A stretch of DNA of 13,955 bases from an uncultured Eubacteriales bacterium (GTDB taxonomy: Bacteria > Bacillota_A > Clostridia > Christensenellales > Aristaeellaceae): positions 1 through 13,955 of the forward strand of contig CACXEB010000201.1 in NCBI GenBank assembly GCA_902766515.1. The letters run 5' to 3'. The translations under genes were made by a program, and so were the position numbers. Numbering within the stretch: the first letter of the stretch is position 1; each line of letters begins with the position of its first letter. Under the pieces are notes generated by a model. It saw only the letters and a list, made by a program, of their open reading frames with translations, was not told where the DNA came from and made no database searches. Shown piece by piece: positions 6,807 through 13,955 of the stretch.

Positions 6807-6824
6807 TTTTCGGGAGGACAGCGC

Positions 6825-8300
6825 TTGAACACGTTTGAACAGGATCACCAGGCCCTGTATTTCGGCAGTATGCCGGTGGAACATATATTCCTGACGGAGT
6901 ACATGCCGGCTGCGCGCGGCGATTATGTCAAGGTCTACCTGATGTGCCTCTACCATAGCCGCATGCCGGATGATACTGCAAAAGTGGAGGACTTGTCAAG
7001 AGAATTGGGCCTTGAAAAAACAACAGTGGAGAATGCACTGCGATATTGGGAAAGAAGAGGCCTGATTGTGGTGATTGGCGGAGAAACGCCGCGGTACCAG
7101 GTACGGTCAGCGCTGCAGCGTGCGCTGAGCGGGGAGCCGATGGCTGCGGACAATGCCTTTGTGCTGTTCAGCGAGAGCGTTTACGATCTGTTCGGCGAGA
7201 GCCGGAAGGTCAGGCCCTCCGAAATCTCCACGGCCTATGAGTGGGTGGAGGAGGAAGGCCTGGCGCCGGAAGCAGTGCTGGTCCTGCTCCGGCACATGTG
7301 GACGATGCGGGGGCCGCAGTTCAGCTTCCAGTCCGCGGGGCAGATGGCCGCGCGGCTCAGGGAGAACGGCATCCGGGAGGCGGCGGACGCGGAGAGCTAC
7401 CTGCAATTCGAGGAATCGGCCCACAAGGGTGCGCAGGCGGTGCTCCGGCGGCTGGGCCGGCGGCGGATGCCGTCGGAGGACGAACTGGTCCTGTACCGCA
7501 AATGGGTGGGCGAATGGGGCTACAGTCCGGACGGCATCCTGCAGGCCTGCTCCGAGACGACCGCCGCGGGCGAACCGACGTTCAAATACCTGGACGGCAT
7601 CCTGTCCCGGCTGCGCGGGGGCGACGAGGGAGCGAAGGACGCCCGTGCGGTCGCCGAACGGGTGGACCAGGGCCGGGATGAGCTGAAGCGTGCCGGCGAG
7701 CTGCTGAATGCCCTGGGCATCCGTCTCCGGCCGGAGGCGGCGCTGCCCTTCTACCAGGAGCTCGCGGCGGACAAGCCCCACGATCTGATCCTGTACGCGG
7801 CGGGGGAGTGCGCGCGCAACGGCAAAAACACGCTGGAAGACCTGCACCGGCTGCTGGACAGCTGGGACAAGCGCGGGCTGCGGTCGGCGGAAGAGGCGCA
7901 GGCCTATGTGCGCCATGTGCGTGAGCTGGACGCCGTGCTGTACCGGATCTATGAAGCGTGCGGCTACCAGGGCCGGGCGAGCAAGACGGACAGGGATTAC
8001 CTGGAGCGCTGGCAGGGGATGGGGTTTGAAGAGGGCCTGATCCTGCTGGCGGCCCGGCAGGCCAGCGGCGCTTCCAGCCAGAAGATGAAGTATATCAACA
8101 GCGTGCTCAAAAGCTGGCAGCAGAACCACGTGACGACGCTGGCCCAGGCGGAAAAGCACCAGGCACAGGCTGCCCCGGCCGGGAAGCGGGTCGCCGCGCA
8201 GCAGTACGCGCAGCGCGAATACCGTGAGCACGACCTTCAGGATACGCTGGGCGTCAGCGACCTGTTTAAGGAGGAAACGGATGGACAGACGGATACGTGA
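6825..8300 (+). CDS. DnaD-family primosome protein with repeated DnaD-like units
   Basis: 491 aa, about twice the length of B. subtilis DnaD and close to that of its relative DnaB. The family remodels origin DNA and helps place the replicative helicase. An N-terminal winged helix (18-95) has the family phrase YMPAARGDYVKVYL and a recognition helix near KTTVENALRYWERRG. Then come four DnaD-like helical units at about 108-195, 196-266, 282-350 and 365-435. The second (WVGEWGYSPDGI to FKYLDGILSRL) and fourth (WQGMGFEEGL to MKYINSVLKSWQQ) are canonical, the others divergent. A Gln/Ala-rich tail follows. The TTG at 6825 was chosen because GGAGG lies 7 nt upstream and the protein then begins just before the winged helix. 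It overlaps the loader gene by 20 nt. Confidence 0.85.
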   Translation: MNTFEQDHQALYFGSMPVEHIFLTEYMPAARGDYVKVYLMCLYHSRMPDDTAKVEDLSRELGLEKTTVENALRYWERRGLIVVIGGETPRYQVRSALQRALSGEPMAADNAFVLFSESVYDLFGESRKVRPSEISTAYEWVEEEGLAPEAVLVLLRHMWTMRGPQFSFQSAGQMAARLRENGIREAADAESYLQFEESAHKGAQAVLRRLGRRRMPSEDELVLYRKWVGEWGYSPDGILQACSETTAAGEPTFKYLDGILSRLRGGDEGAKDARAVAERVDQGRDELKRAGELLNALGIRLRPEAALPFYQELAADKPHDLILYAAGECARNGKNTLEDLHRLLDSWDKRGLRSAEEAQAYVRHVRELDAVLYRIYEACGYQGRASKTDRDYLERWQGMGFEEGLILLAARQASGASSQKMKYINSVLKSWQQNHVTTLAQAEKHQAQAAPAGKRVAAQQYAQREYREHDLQDTLGVSDLFKEETDGQTDT

Positions 8301-9240
8301 ACAGCTCGACGACCTGTACCGCCGCCGCCGGGCGGAGAACGAGGCGGAGGAAGGCCGCCGCCGGGAGGAGATCCGCGTGCGCGCGCCGGACGTGCAGGCG
8401 TGCGTGGACCGGCGGCAGGCACAGATCGGGGACTTCTGCGCCCGGGCGCTGGCGGACCCGGCGTTCCGTCCTGATCCGGATGCCCTGCGCGAAGCGGAGC
8501 GCCGGGTCAGGGACGCGCTGCGCAAGGCGGGATATCCGGAGGATTACCTCGATCCGGTCGTCCAGTGTCCCCTGTGCGGCGATACGGGCCGGGTGGACGG
8601 CCGGGACTGCGAGTGCCTGCGCCGGTCCCTGTTTGACCTGACCAACACGGTCGGCGGCCAGGGGGAAAGCTTTGAGACGTTCGACGAAACGGTGTTTCCC
8701 GTGACGAAGCCGGAGGGCCTGGGCATCAGCCAGCGCGAGGAGATGCGCCGCCTGCGGACCTACTGCGAGACGTACGCGGACACCTTTCCGGCCCAGCGCC
8801 CGCGGGACCTGCTGCTGTACGGGCCGAGCGGGCTGGGAAAGAGCTTCCTGCTCAACTGTGTGGCGCGGCGCCTGCAGGAGCGCGGCTACGGCGCGGAGCT
8901 GGTCAGCGCGTACGACGTCATCCGGATCATGCGGGACGCGTATTTCGGCCGCGGGGACGACACCGACCGGCTGTATGAGGCAGACGCGCTGCTGATCGAC
9001 GACCTGGGCATGGAGCCGATGATGGAAAACATCACGATCGAGCAGCTCTTCCAGCTGGTCAACGTCCGGCGCAGCCGGGGCCTGGCCCTGGTGATCAGCA
9101 CCAACCTGAACACGGAGGAAATCAAGCAGCGCTACACGGAGCGCCTGGCGTCCCGCCTGTTTGACCGGTCGCTGTGCCAGGTGGTGCGCCTGGCCGGTGA
9201 TGATGTGCGCCAGCGCAGGCGCGGCGCGGCTGGGGAATGA
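8281..9240 (+). CDS. dnaI: DnaI/DnaC-type helicase loader ATPase
   Basis: 319 aa, close to B. subtilis DnaI (311 aa). This AAA+ ATPase loads the replicative helicase onto DNA at origins and stalled forks. The N-terminal region is charged and helical, followed by a zinc-binding element CPLCGDTGRVDGRDCEC (Cys 96, 99, 110, 112) of the kind seen in DnaI. The AAA+ core has Walker A GPSGLGKS (181-188), Walker B ALLIDDLGME (Asp 240-241) and sensor 1 VISTN, and an Arg-rich C-terminus with RLASRLFDR. The ATG at 8281 has AAGGAGGA 5 nt upstream and lies inside the end of the DnaD-family gene. The overlap implies translational coupling and a joint role in primosome assembly. Confidence 0.9.
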   Translation: MDRRIREQLDDLYRRRRAENEAEEGRRREEIRVRAPDVQACVDRRQAQIGDFCARALADPAFRPDPDALREAERRVRDALRKAGYPEDYLDPVVQCPLCGDTGRVDGRDCECLRRSLFDLTNTVGGQGESFETFDETVFPVTKPEGLGISQREEMRRLRTYCETYADTFPAQRPRDLLLYGPSGLGKSFLLNCVARRLQERGYGAELVSAYDVIRIMRDAYFGRGDDTDRLYEADALLIDDLGMEPMMENITIEQLFQLVNVRRSRGLALVISTNLNTEEIKQRYTERLASRLFDRSLCQVVRLAGDDVRQRRRGAAGE

Positions 9241-9294
9241 GAACAGCAGGCCGGACCAACGGCAATGAAAAAAACGGACAGGGGAGGACAAGGC

Positions 9295-10059
9295 ATGTAT
9301 ATTATTGATGACGGCATCCGGCTTGACGCGGTGCTGGAGCGCCCGCAGGGACTGGAAGGCAAATGCCCGCTGGTGATCATCATCCACGGGTTTACCGGGC
9401 ACAAGGACGAGCAGCACCTGCTGGCGGTGGCAAACAAGCTGAATGGCCTGGGCTGCGCGACGCTGCGCGTGGACATGTACGGGCACGGCAAGAGCGACGG
9501 AAAATTCCATGACCATACGCTGTACAAATGGCTGACCAACGCCATGACGGTGATCGATTACGCCCGGGAGCTTGATTTTGTGTCGGACCTGTACCTGTGC
9601 GGCCACTCCCAGGGCGGCCTGACGGCGATCCTGGCGGCGGGCCTCAAGCACGACCAGCTCAGCGGGGTGATCGCGCTGGCGCCGGCCTGCATGATCCCGG
9701 AACTGGCCAGGACCGGCGGGCTGCTGGGCACCAGCTTCGATCCGGATCATATTCCGGAATCCCTGACGGTCTGGGGCAGCTGGACCCTGGGCAGCAACTA
9801 TGTGCGGGCCGCGCAGACGCTGCACGTGGAAGAGGCGATCGACCGCTTCGACGGCCCCGTGCTGGTGGTGCAGGGCGGCCGGGACGGCCCGGACCTGATG
9901 GCGTCGGCGAAGGCGGCGGCGGAGCGCTACCGGCATGCCCGGCTGGTGATGATCCCCGAAGCCACCCACTGCTTTGACGATCACCTGGAACCGCTCACGG
10001 ACGCGGTCGGGCAATGGATGCGCGAGCGGATCAATGGGTCGTCGCTTGTCATCTCCTGA
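9295..10059 (+). CDS. Est1E-like alpha/beta-hydrolase (cinnamoyl/feruloyl esterase family)
   Basis: 254 aa, no signal peptide, so probably cytoplasmic. It closely resembles Est1E of Butyrivibrio proteoclasticus, which releases ferulic and related acids from plant cell-wall fragments. Shared stretches include IIHGFTGH, DMYGHGKSDGKF and MIPELARTG. The catalytic triad falls at the Est1E positions as I recall them: Ser105 in GHSQGG, Asp197 in GGRD and His225 in ATHCFD. The oxyanion motif HGFTG is at 31-35. This agreement and a GGGGAGGA site 6 nt upstream fix the start at 9295 rather than the ATG 30 nt earlier. It lies 54 nt after the dnaI-like gene, with no terminator seen between. Substrate is inferred from similarity. 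Confidence 0.85.
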   Translation: MYIIDDGIRLDAVLERPQGLEGKCPLVIIIHGFTGHKDEQHLLAVANKLNGLGCATLRVDMYGHGKSDGKFHDHTLYKWLTNAMTVIDYARELDFVSDLYLCGHSQGGLTAILAAGLKHDQLSGVIALAPACMIPELARTGGLLGTSFDPDHIPESLTVWGSWTLGSNYVRAAQTLHVEEAIDRFDGPVLVVQGGRDGPDLMASAKAAAERYRHARLVMIPEATHCFDDHLEPLTDAVGQWMRERINGSSLVIS

Positions 10060-10074
10060 ATTTAGGTGTATACT
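10046..10074 (+). promoter_or_regulatory. Promoter of cvpA and downstream genes
   Basis: TTGTCA (10046-10051), a 17-nt spacer and TATACT (10069-10074). The -35 box lies within the last codons of the esterase gene. Transcription would start near 10081, giving an approximately 100-nt structured leader before cvpA. Confidence 0.75.
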
Positions 10075-10080
10075 GCCTGT

Positions 10081-10187
10081 GGCAAAGGCGGACCAGGGTC
10101 CGTCTGAGGGACGGCGCGGCGTGCGGATCGGGGATTCCGCCGGACGCCGCGTAAATCAGCCGGTCCGGGGAAGGTGATTTTCTGAAC
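10081..10187 (+). promoter_or_regulatory. Structured 5' leader of cvpA
   Basis: A GC-rich hairpin is formed by 10116-10122 with 10144-10150 (GCGGCGT/ACGCCGC), extended inside by GCGG/CCGC around a 10-nt loop with a 3-nt bulge. In front, GGACC (10090-10094) can pair with GGTCC at 10097-10101 or, alternatively, with GGTCC at 10162-10166 just before the ribosome binding site. No known riboswitch or leader class is recognised. Confidence 0.35.
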
Positions 10188-10880
10188 GTGTTTGACCTGG
10201 CGGTAGTGGCAGTGCTGCTGCTGAGCGTGATCTACGCGGTATACCGCGGCGCCGTGCAGACGGTGCTGAACGTCGGCGCGCTGGTGCTGGCGGTGCTGCT
10301 GGCTTACCCGATGAGCAAGCCGATGACGACCGCCGTGTCGGATAATACGGCGATCACCTCGCAGCTGCTGACGTTTACGGACGCGGTGGCGCGTGTCGGC
10401 GACGTGGAGCTGGCGAATACGCGGGTGACGGGGATCCGGTCCGATACGATCGACCAGGTCATCACCAACGTCGGCTTGCCGCAGGTGATGGCGGACATCC
10501 TCCGGCGCAACCTGGAAGGCGGCGCGTCGGTGGAATCCGATATGACGGTCAACGATTACGTGCAGCAGACCGTCCTGTCCACGGCGATCCGGATCCTGTG
10601 CTACCTGTTCAGCGCGGCGGTGCTGTACCTGGTGCTGGCGCTGCTGATCAGCCTGATGAACTATATTTTTCATTTCCCGCTGGTGCGCGGGCTGGACTGG
10701 CTGGTCGCCGCCCTGTTCGGGCTGGCGCGCGGGACGGTGCTGTCGGCGCTCCTGCTGCTGCTGGCGCCTCTGGCGTCCACGGCGATCCCCCTCGACGCTT
10801 TCCGGGAACTGCTGGCGGGCAGCGCGCTGGCAGCCCGTTTGATGAACCCCGGGTTCTTTACCGGTATCTTCTTCAGCTGA
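10188..10880 (+). CDS. cvpA: CvpA family membrane protein
   Basis: About 230 aa, integral membrane. CvpA proteins are needed for colicin V secretion in E. coli and affect envelope and biofilm traits elsewhere; the biochemical role is unknown. The N-terminus FDLAVVAVLLLSVIYAVYRG matches the family signature (a helix followed by a short YRG turn and a second helix). Two further hydrophobic segments lie at about 132-160 and 166-195, with a polar region between residues 45 and 125. The GTG at 10188 is annotated, but its distance from the AAGGTGAT site is 9 nt, whereas neighbouring genes use 4-5 nt. A CTG at 10182 fits the spacing better and gives the usual M-N-x-F-D start. It begins a membrane-oriented run of genes. 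Confidence 0.85.
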   Translation: MFDLAVVAVLLLSVIYAVYRGAVQTVLNVGALVLAVLLAYPMSKPMTTAVSDNTAITSQLLTFTDAVARVGDVELANTRVTGIRSDTIDQVITNVGLPQVMADILRRNLEGGASVESDMTVNDYVQQTVLSTAIRILCYLFSAAVLYLVLALLISLMNYIFHFPLVRGLDWLVAALFGLARGTVLSALLLLLAPLASTAIPLDAFRELLAGSALAARLMNPGFFTGIFFS

Positions 10881-10890
10881 GGTGATCCGT

Positions 10891-12606
10891 ATGAGTGCGA
10901 AAGGTCCATGGACGGGCGTCAGCCTGGAGGACGCGTCCGTCCTGTTTATCCGGACGGCGCCCCGCGCGGGCGCTTTTGAAGGCGCGCCGAATCATGCCCG
11001 CCGGACGGTACAGATGAGCTATGAGCTGGCCGCGGCGGCCTATACGATGGAGCCGGAAAGCTGGATCCAGGGCGGATGGCGGGATTTTTCCATGCTCGTC
11101 AACCGGAGCCTGACGACGGGCGCGCTGCTGAACAGCGGCGCGTCGCCGCTGAATGATCTGACGCGGGCGACCCTGCAGACGCTGGCCAAGCTGAAGATGT
11201 CCGGGCTGAATCCGGTCGGCCAGATCCTCGGGCTCAGGAACCAGCCGCCGGAGGAGACCGCCTCGCTGAAAGCGATCGTAATGCTGAAGCCGCAGGACGA
11301 CCTGATGACGGTGGCGATCGGCTTTATGGGCACGGGCAAGCAGCTGGGCGACTGGATGCCGAACCTGCGCATGGACGCGCAGGACGGCCTGCATCTGGGC
11401 TTCCTGCAGCTGGCGCAGGAGTTCAACGGCTTCATCGACCAGATCGAGTTTCCCTTTGCCGCGGGCGAGTTGGGCAGGCAGAAGCTGACCCTGCGCGAGA
11501 TCATCGGGATGATGCGGGAGCCGGGAAGCCGGTTCCGCCTGTGGATCAGCGGGCACAGCCAGGGCGCCGCGGTGATGCAGGTCTTTATTGATCAGCTGCT
11601 GCGCCAGGGCGTACGGCCGGAATACCTGTGCGGGTACGGGTTCGCGTCGCCGACGGTGGCGCATCCGGGCTGGCCGCTTCCGCCGGACGGGTACCCGATC
11701 ACGCAGATCATGAACGCGGACGACCTTGTGCCGCGGACCGGCGCGTGGCTGCATTTCGGGGAATGCCTGATGTTCGCGCCGCTGGATGCGGACAGACGGC
11801 AGATGTACGGGGCCGCGGTGGACGAGCCGTGCAGCCGGGAGGCGCTGCGCCTGTTATCCAGGGCGCAGACCGCGCCGGAAACCATTCTGCAGGGAATGGC
11901 GATCCTCCGCGTGCTGCGGAAGCAGTCGGAAATGACCCTGCGCCGGGTGTTCGGCGAGGCGGACCAGCGCGTTCTGCCGGAGTGGCTCAGCAGCGTGCCG
12001 GAATGGCTCAGCAGCCTGGGGGAAGGCAGCGTACTGAAGCTGCTCGACAGCCTGACCGAACGGCTGACCCAGGGGTATGCGGCGGTATCCGGCAGGGAGG
12101 TGTCCCCGGACGCCCAGGAGATGGCCGTGAAAGCGTGGGAATCGCTGCTGGTCAAATATGGCCTGTCCTCATGGACGCGGGCTTTGCGGGTGACGGCAAT
12201 GTTTCCGCACCGGCTGTACCGTTCCGCGCCGGGGGAGATCGCGTCCTACCGCTACATTGTGACACAGGGCTGGGACCGCGTGAAGCGCCAGCCGGCGTTT
12301 TCCCCGCGCATGAACGTCATGACCGTGCAGGCTGCCCGGACGGGGCACCAGGCCCGCACGATGTATCCCAGCTGGTCCAACGGCCGCACCTTCCGGCAGG
12401 CGGTACGGCCGGTCATTTTGACCGACGCGCTGCCGGCCGTGCGGGAGGAAACGCCCGATGAAGCCGGGGATCCGGCGGCCGCGGCGGCCAGACCGGCCTC
12501 CGCCCCCGTCATCCGGAAAGTCACCTCCGGCATCCGGCAGCTGTCACGCTATGCCTCCGCCTTCCGCCTGCTGACCGCTTCGCGCGGCAGCCGGAGGGGG
12601 AAGTAA
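10891..12606 (+). CDS. Lipase-3-like alpha/beta-hydrolase with long C-terminal extension
   Basis: 571 aa without signal peptide or clear membrane helix. Residues about 130-300 show the class 3 lipase pattern: MTVAIGFMGTGKQLGDW (the usual 'v.FRGT..dW' region), HLGF, the nucleophile elbow SGHSQGAA (Ser223), then NADDLVPR (Asp277 or Asp278) and LHFGE (His288), giving a complete Ser-Asp-His set. Class 3 lipases cleave acyl esters in lipids. Residues about 310-571 are helical, polar and unassigned; they carry a tandem PEWLSS repeat (363-376). The ATG at 10891 has GAGGTGAT 4 nt upstream, overlapping the cvpA stop by 2 nt. Placement between CvpA and an AI-2E family protein suggests membrane lipid turnover, but this is inference. 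Confidence 0.78.
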   Translation: MSAKGPWTGVSLEDASVLFIRTAPRAGAFEGAPNHARRTVQMSYELAAAAYTMEPESWIQGGWRDFSMLVNRSLTTGALLNSGASPLNDLTRATLQTLAKLKMSGLNPVGQILGLRNQPPEETASLKAIVMLKPQDDLMTVAIGFMGTGKQLGDWMPNLRMDAQDGLHLGFLQLAQEFNGFIDQIEFPFAAGELGRQKLTLREIIGMMREPGSRFRLWISGHSQGAAVMQVFIDQLLRQGVRPEYLCGYGFASPTVAHPGWPLPPDGYPITQIMNADDLVPRTGAWLHFGECLMFAPLDADRRQMYGAAVDEPCSREALRLLSRAQTAPETILQGMAILRVLRKQSEMTLRRVFGEADQRVLPEWLSSVPEWLSSLGEGSVLKLLDSLTERLTQGYAAVSGREVSPDAQEMAVKAWESLLVKYGLSSWTRALRVTAMFPHRLYRSAPGEIASYRYIVTQGWDRVKRQPAFSPRMNVMTVQAARTGHQARTMYPSWSNGRTFRQAVRPVILTDALPAVREETPDEAGDPAAAAARPASAPVIRKVTSGIRQLSRYASAFRLLTASRGSRRGK

Positions 12607-12643
12607 TCAGGAATCTTCTGTGCAGAAAAGTGGGTGATCAACC

Positions 12644-13858
12644 GTGCCTGAAACTTCGAAAACGCTCTGGCAGCGCATCGGACTGCGCTGCGCGCTGCTG
12701 GCTGCCCTGATCCCGCTGCTGGCCATGGGGCTGCCGGCGATGTGGTACCTGCTGGGGCCGTTTGTCCTGGCATTGCTGCTCGCCGTGCCGCTGCAGCGGC
12801 CGATCAGGTGGATGGAAAAGCGCCTGCGGATGAAGCGCTGGATCGCGGTATTGATCCTGCTCCTGCTGGTGTATATCCTGCTCGGGCTTTTTGTTTACTG
12901 GTTCCTGTCCTTTGCCGTAACGCAGGCCATCGCGGCGCTGCAGAGCGCGCCGCAGGCGATCGAGCAGCTGTCCGGGCTGTACCGCCTGTTCCGTCAGTGG
13001 CTGACCGGACAGTTTGAAGCGGGCTTTGATTTCAGCCGGCTGGACTCCATCATCAACCAGGCGCTCGCCCAGCTGGCGACCTGGGCTTCGCAGCTGGCGG
13101 GTTTCCTGGTCACGGCGACGGTCAACGTCGCCGGCCGCGTGCCCGGTTTCCTGCTGTTTCTCAACTTCCAGATCCTCGGCGGCTACTTCATCACCCGGGA
13201 TTACCCGGCCATCCGCCAAAAGATTTTCCCCTATGATCCGGGCAGCGCGACGGGCCGCCTCCAGGCGTCTGCGCTGGAAGCCGTGTTCGGTTACCTGCGC
13301 ATGCAGTTCCTGTATACCATCTTCGTCCTGTCGATTTCAGCGGTGTACCTGAGCGCTTTCCAGGTGCCCTACGCGTTTGTCATCGCGTGCGTGGCGGCGC
13401 TGCTGGAATTCCTGCCGATCTTCGGCAACGGCACCCTGTATGTCCCGCTGATCATCATCCTCTACCTGGTCGGGGAATCGCGGTACGCCACGATCATCCT
13501 GGTCGTACACCTGGTGTTCTACCTGACGCGCAAGGTAACGGAGCCGCGCGTCATGAAAAAGCAGATGGGTCTTCCGCCGATCCTGTCCCTGCTGACGATG
13601 TACCTGGGCCTCCAGATCGGCAGCGTGCTGGGCCTGACGCTCGCGCCGATCATCTCCGTTGTCCTGCTGGCGGCATACCGGGACGGTGTGTTCCGCGGTA
13701 TGATCGCTGACTTCCGGGACGGATTCAGGTGGGTGCGCGCCAAGCTGAAGCGCAGCCTGCCGGCCGCCGATGAGCCGCCTGCGGCGCCGGAACCCCAGCC
13801 GGAGGCGGCCGGGGATGCCGGGAACGCCGGACAGGAAGGAACGGAAGCGCATGATTGA
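12644..13858 (+). CDS. AI-2E family (YtvI-like) membrane protein
   Basis: 404 aa, polytopic membrane protein of the AI-2E/UPF0118 family. Hydrophobic segments cover about 18-48 and 64-92, then a polar loop with short helices (95-150), then five or more helices to about residue 355. The family stretch LEFLPIFGNGTLYVP and the GLPPILSLLTMYLGLQIG to LGLTLAP region resemble YtvI, a sporulation-associated member. Family members have been proposed as exporters or antiporters, mostly without proof. The tail (about 375-404) is Ala/Pro/Glu-rich and probably cytoplasmic and disordered. The GTG at 12644 has GGGTGAT 5 nt upstream. It lies 37 nt after the lipase-like gene, and its stop overlaps the LysR gene by 8 nt. 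Confidence 0.87.
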   Translation: MPETSKTLWQRIGLRCALLAALIPLLAMGLPAMWYLLGPFVLALLLAVPLQRPIRWMEKRLRMKRWIAVLILLLLVYILLGLFVYWFLSFAVTQAIAALQSAPQAIEQLSGLYRLFRQWLTGQFEAGFDFSRLDSIINQALAQLATWASQLAGFLVTATVNVAGRVPGFLLFLNFQILGGYFITRDYPAIRQKIFPYDPGSATGRLQASALEAVFGYLRMQFLYTIFVLSISAVYLSAFQVPYAFVIACVAALLEFLPIFGNGTLYVPLIIILYLVGESRYATIILVVHLVFYLTRKVTEPRVMKKQMGLPPILSLLTMYLGLQIGSVLGLTLAPIISVVLLAAYRDGVFRGMIADFRDGFRWVRAKLKRSLPAADEPPAAPEPQPEAAGDAGNAGQEGTEAHD

Positions 13859-13955
13859 CGCCCGGCTGTTATCGCTGCTGGCGGTGAATGATACCGGCAG
13901 CTTTACCCGCGCGGCGGAAAAGCTCAGCCTGAGCCAGCCGGCGGTCAGCCAGCAC
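13851..13955 (+). CDS. LysR-type transcriptional regulator (N-terminal part)
   Basis: The first 35 codons only; the gene continues past the window. The sequence begins MIDARLLSLLAVNDTGSFTR and continues AAEKLSLSQPAVSQH, the standard LysR helix-turn-helix with the GSFTRAAEKLSLSQPAVSQ core. LysR proteins are about 300 aa with a C-terminal effector domain, which cannot be seen here. The ATG lies 8 nt inside the end of the upstream membrane protein gene with a GGAAGG element before it, so it is probably co-transcribed. Its target and effector are unknown. Confidence 0.93.
   Translation, partial: MIDARLLSLLAVNDTGSFTRAAEKLSLSQPAVSQH

Noticed and set aside
8266..10014. A 582-codon minus-strand reading frame spanning the dnaI-like and esterase genes
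   Set aside because: It crosses two well-supported genes and shows only antisense composition.

Overview
The window reads as ordinary chromosomal DNA of a GC-rich member of the Bacillota, probably a gut or rumen clostridium. The evidence is the gene set: RecD2, a DnaD-family primosome protein followed by a DnaI-type helicase loader, RecO, CvpA, a YtvI-like AI-2E family membrane protein, and an esterase very close to Est1E of Butyrivibrio. The strong purine-rich ribosome binding sites and consensus sigma-A-type promoters agree. No rRNA, tRNA, CRISPR array, insertion sequence or phage gene was seen.

Layout. Bases 1-254 are non-coding and rich in hairpins and short repeats. A Gfo/Idh/MocA-family oxidoreductase gene (255-1310, minus) is divergent from recD2, and both have recognisable promoters. 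A 27-bp near-palindrome lies between them. recD2-comF-recO-mscS (1551-6089, plus) is a very tight run, with gaps of 1, 1 and 16 nt, ending in a strong hairpin. Two small minus-strand genes follow: a 75-aa DUF1858-like protein and a receiver-less OmpR/PhoB-type DNA-binding protein. The latter is divergent from a DnaD-family gene that starts with TTG and overlaps the dnaI-like loader gene. An Est1E-like esterase comes next. A new promoter inside the 3' end of the esterase gene drives cvpA, a lipase-3-like protein, a YtvI-like membrane protein and the start of a LysR regulator, whose 3' end is outside the window.

How the genes work together. The first plus-strand block combines DNA repair and competence functions (RecD2, ComF, RecO) with a mechanosensitive channel. 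The second is a helicase-loading pair (DnaD-like and DnaI-like). The third is membrane-oriented (CvpA, lipase-like, AI-2E family). I did not find a convincing wholly new system. The observations most worth following up are the orphan winged-helix protein with a PhoB-box-like repeat in its divergent promoter region, the DnaD-family protein with four DnaD-like helical units, the cytoplasmic-looking lipase-3 protein with a long unassigned C-terminal region, and the palindrome upstream of the oxidoreductase gene.
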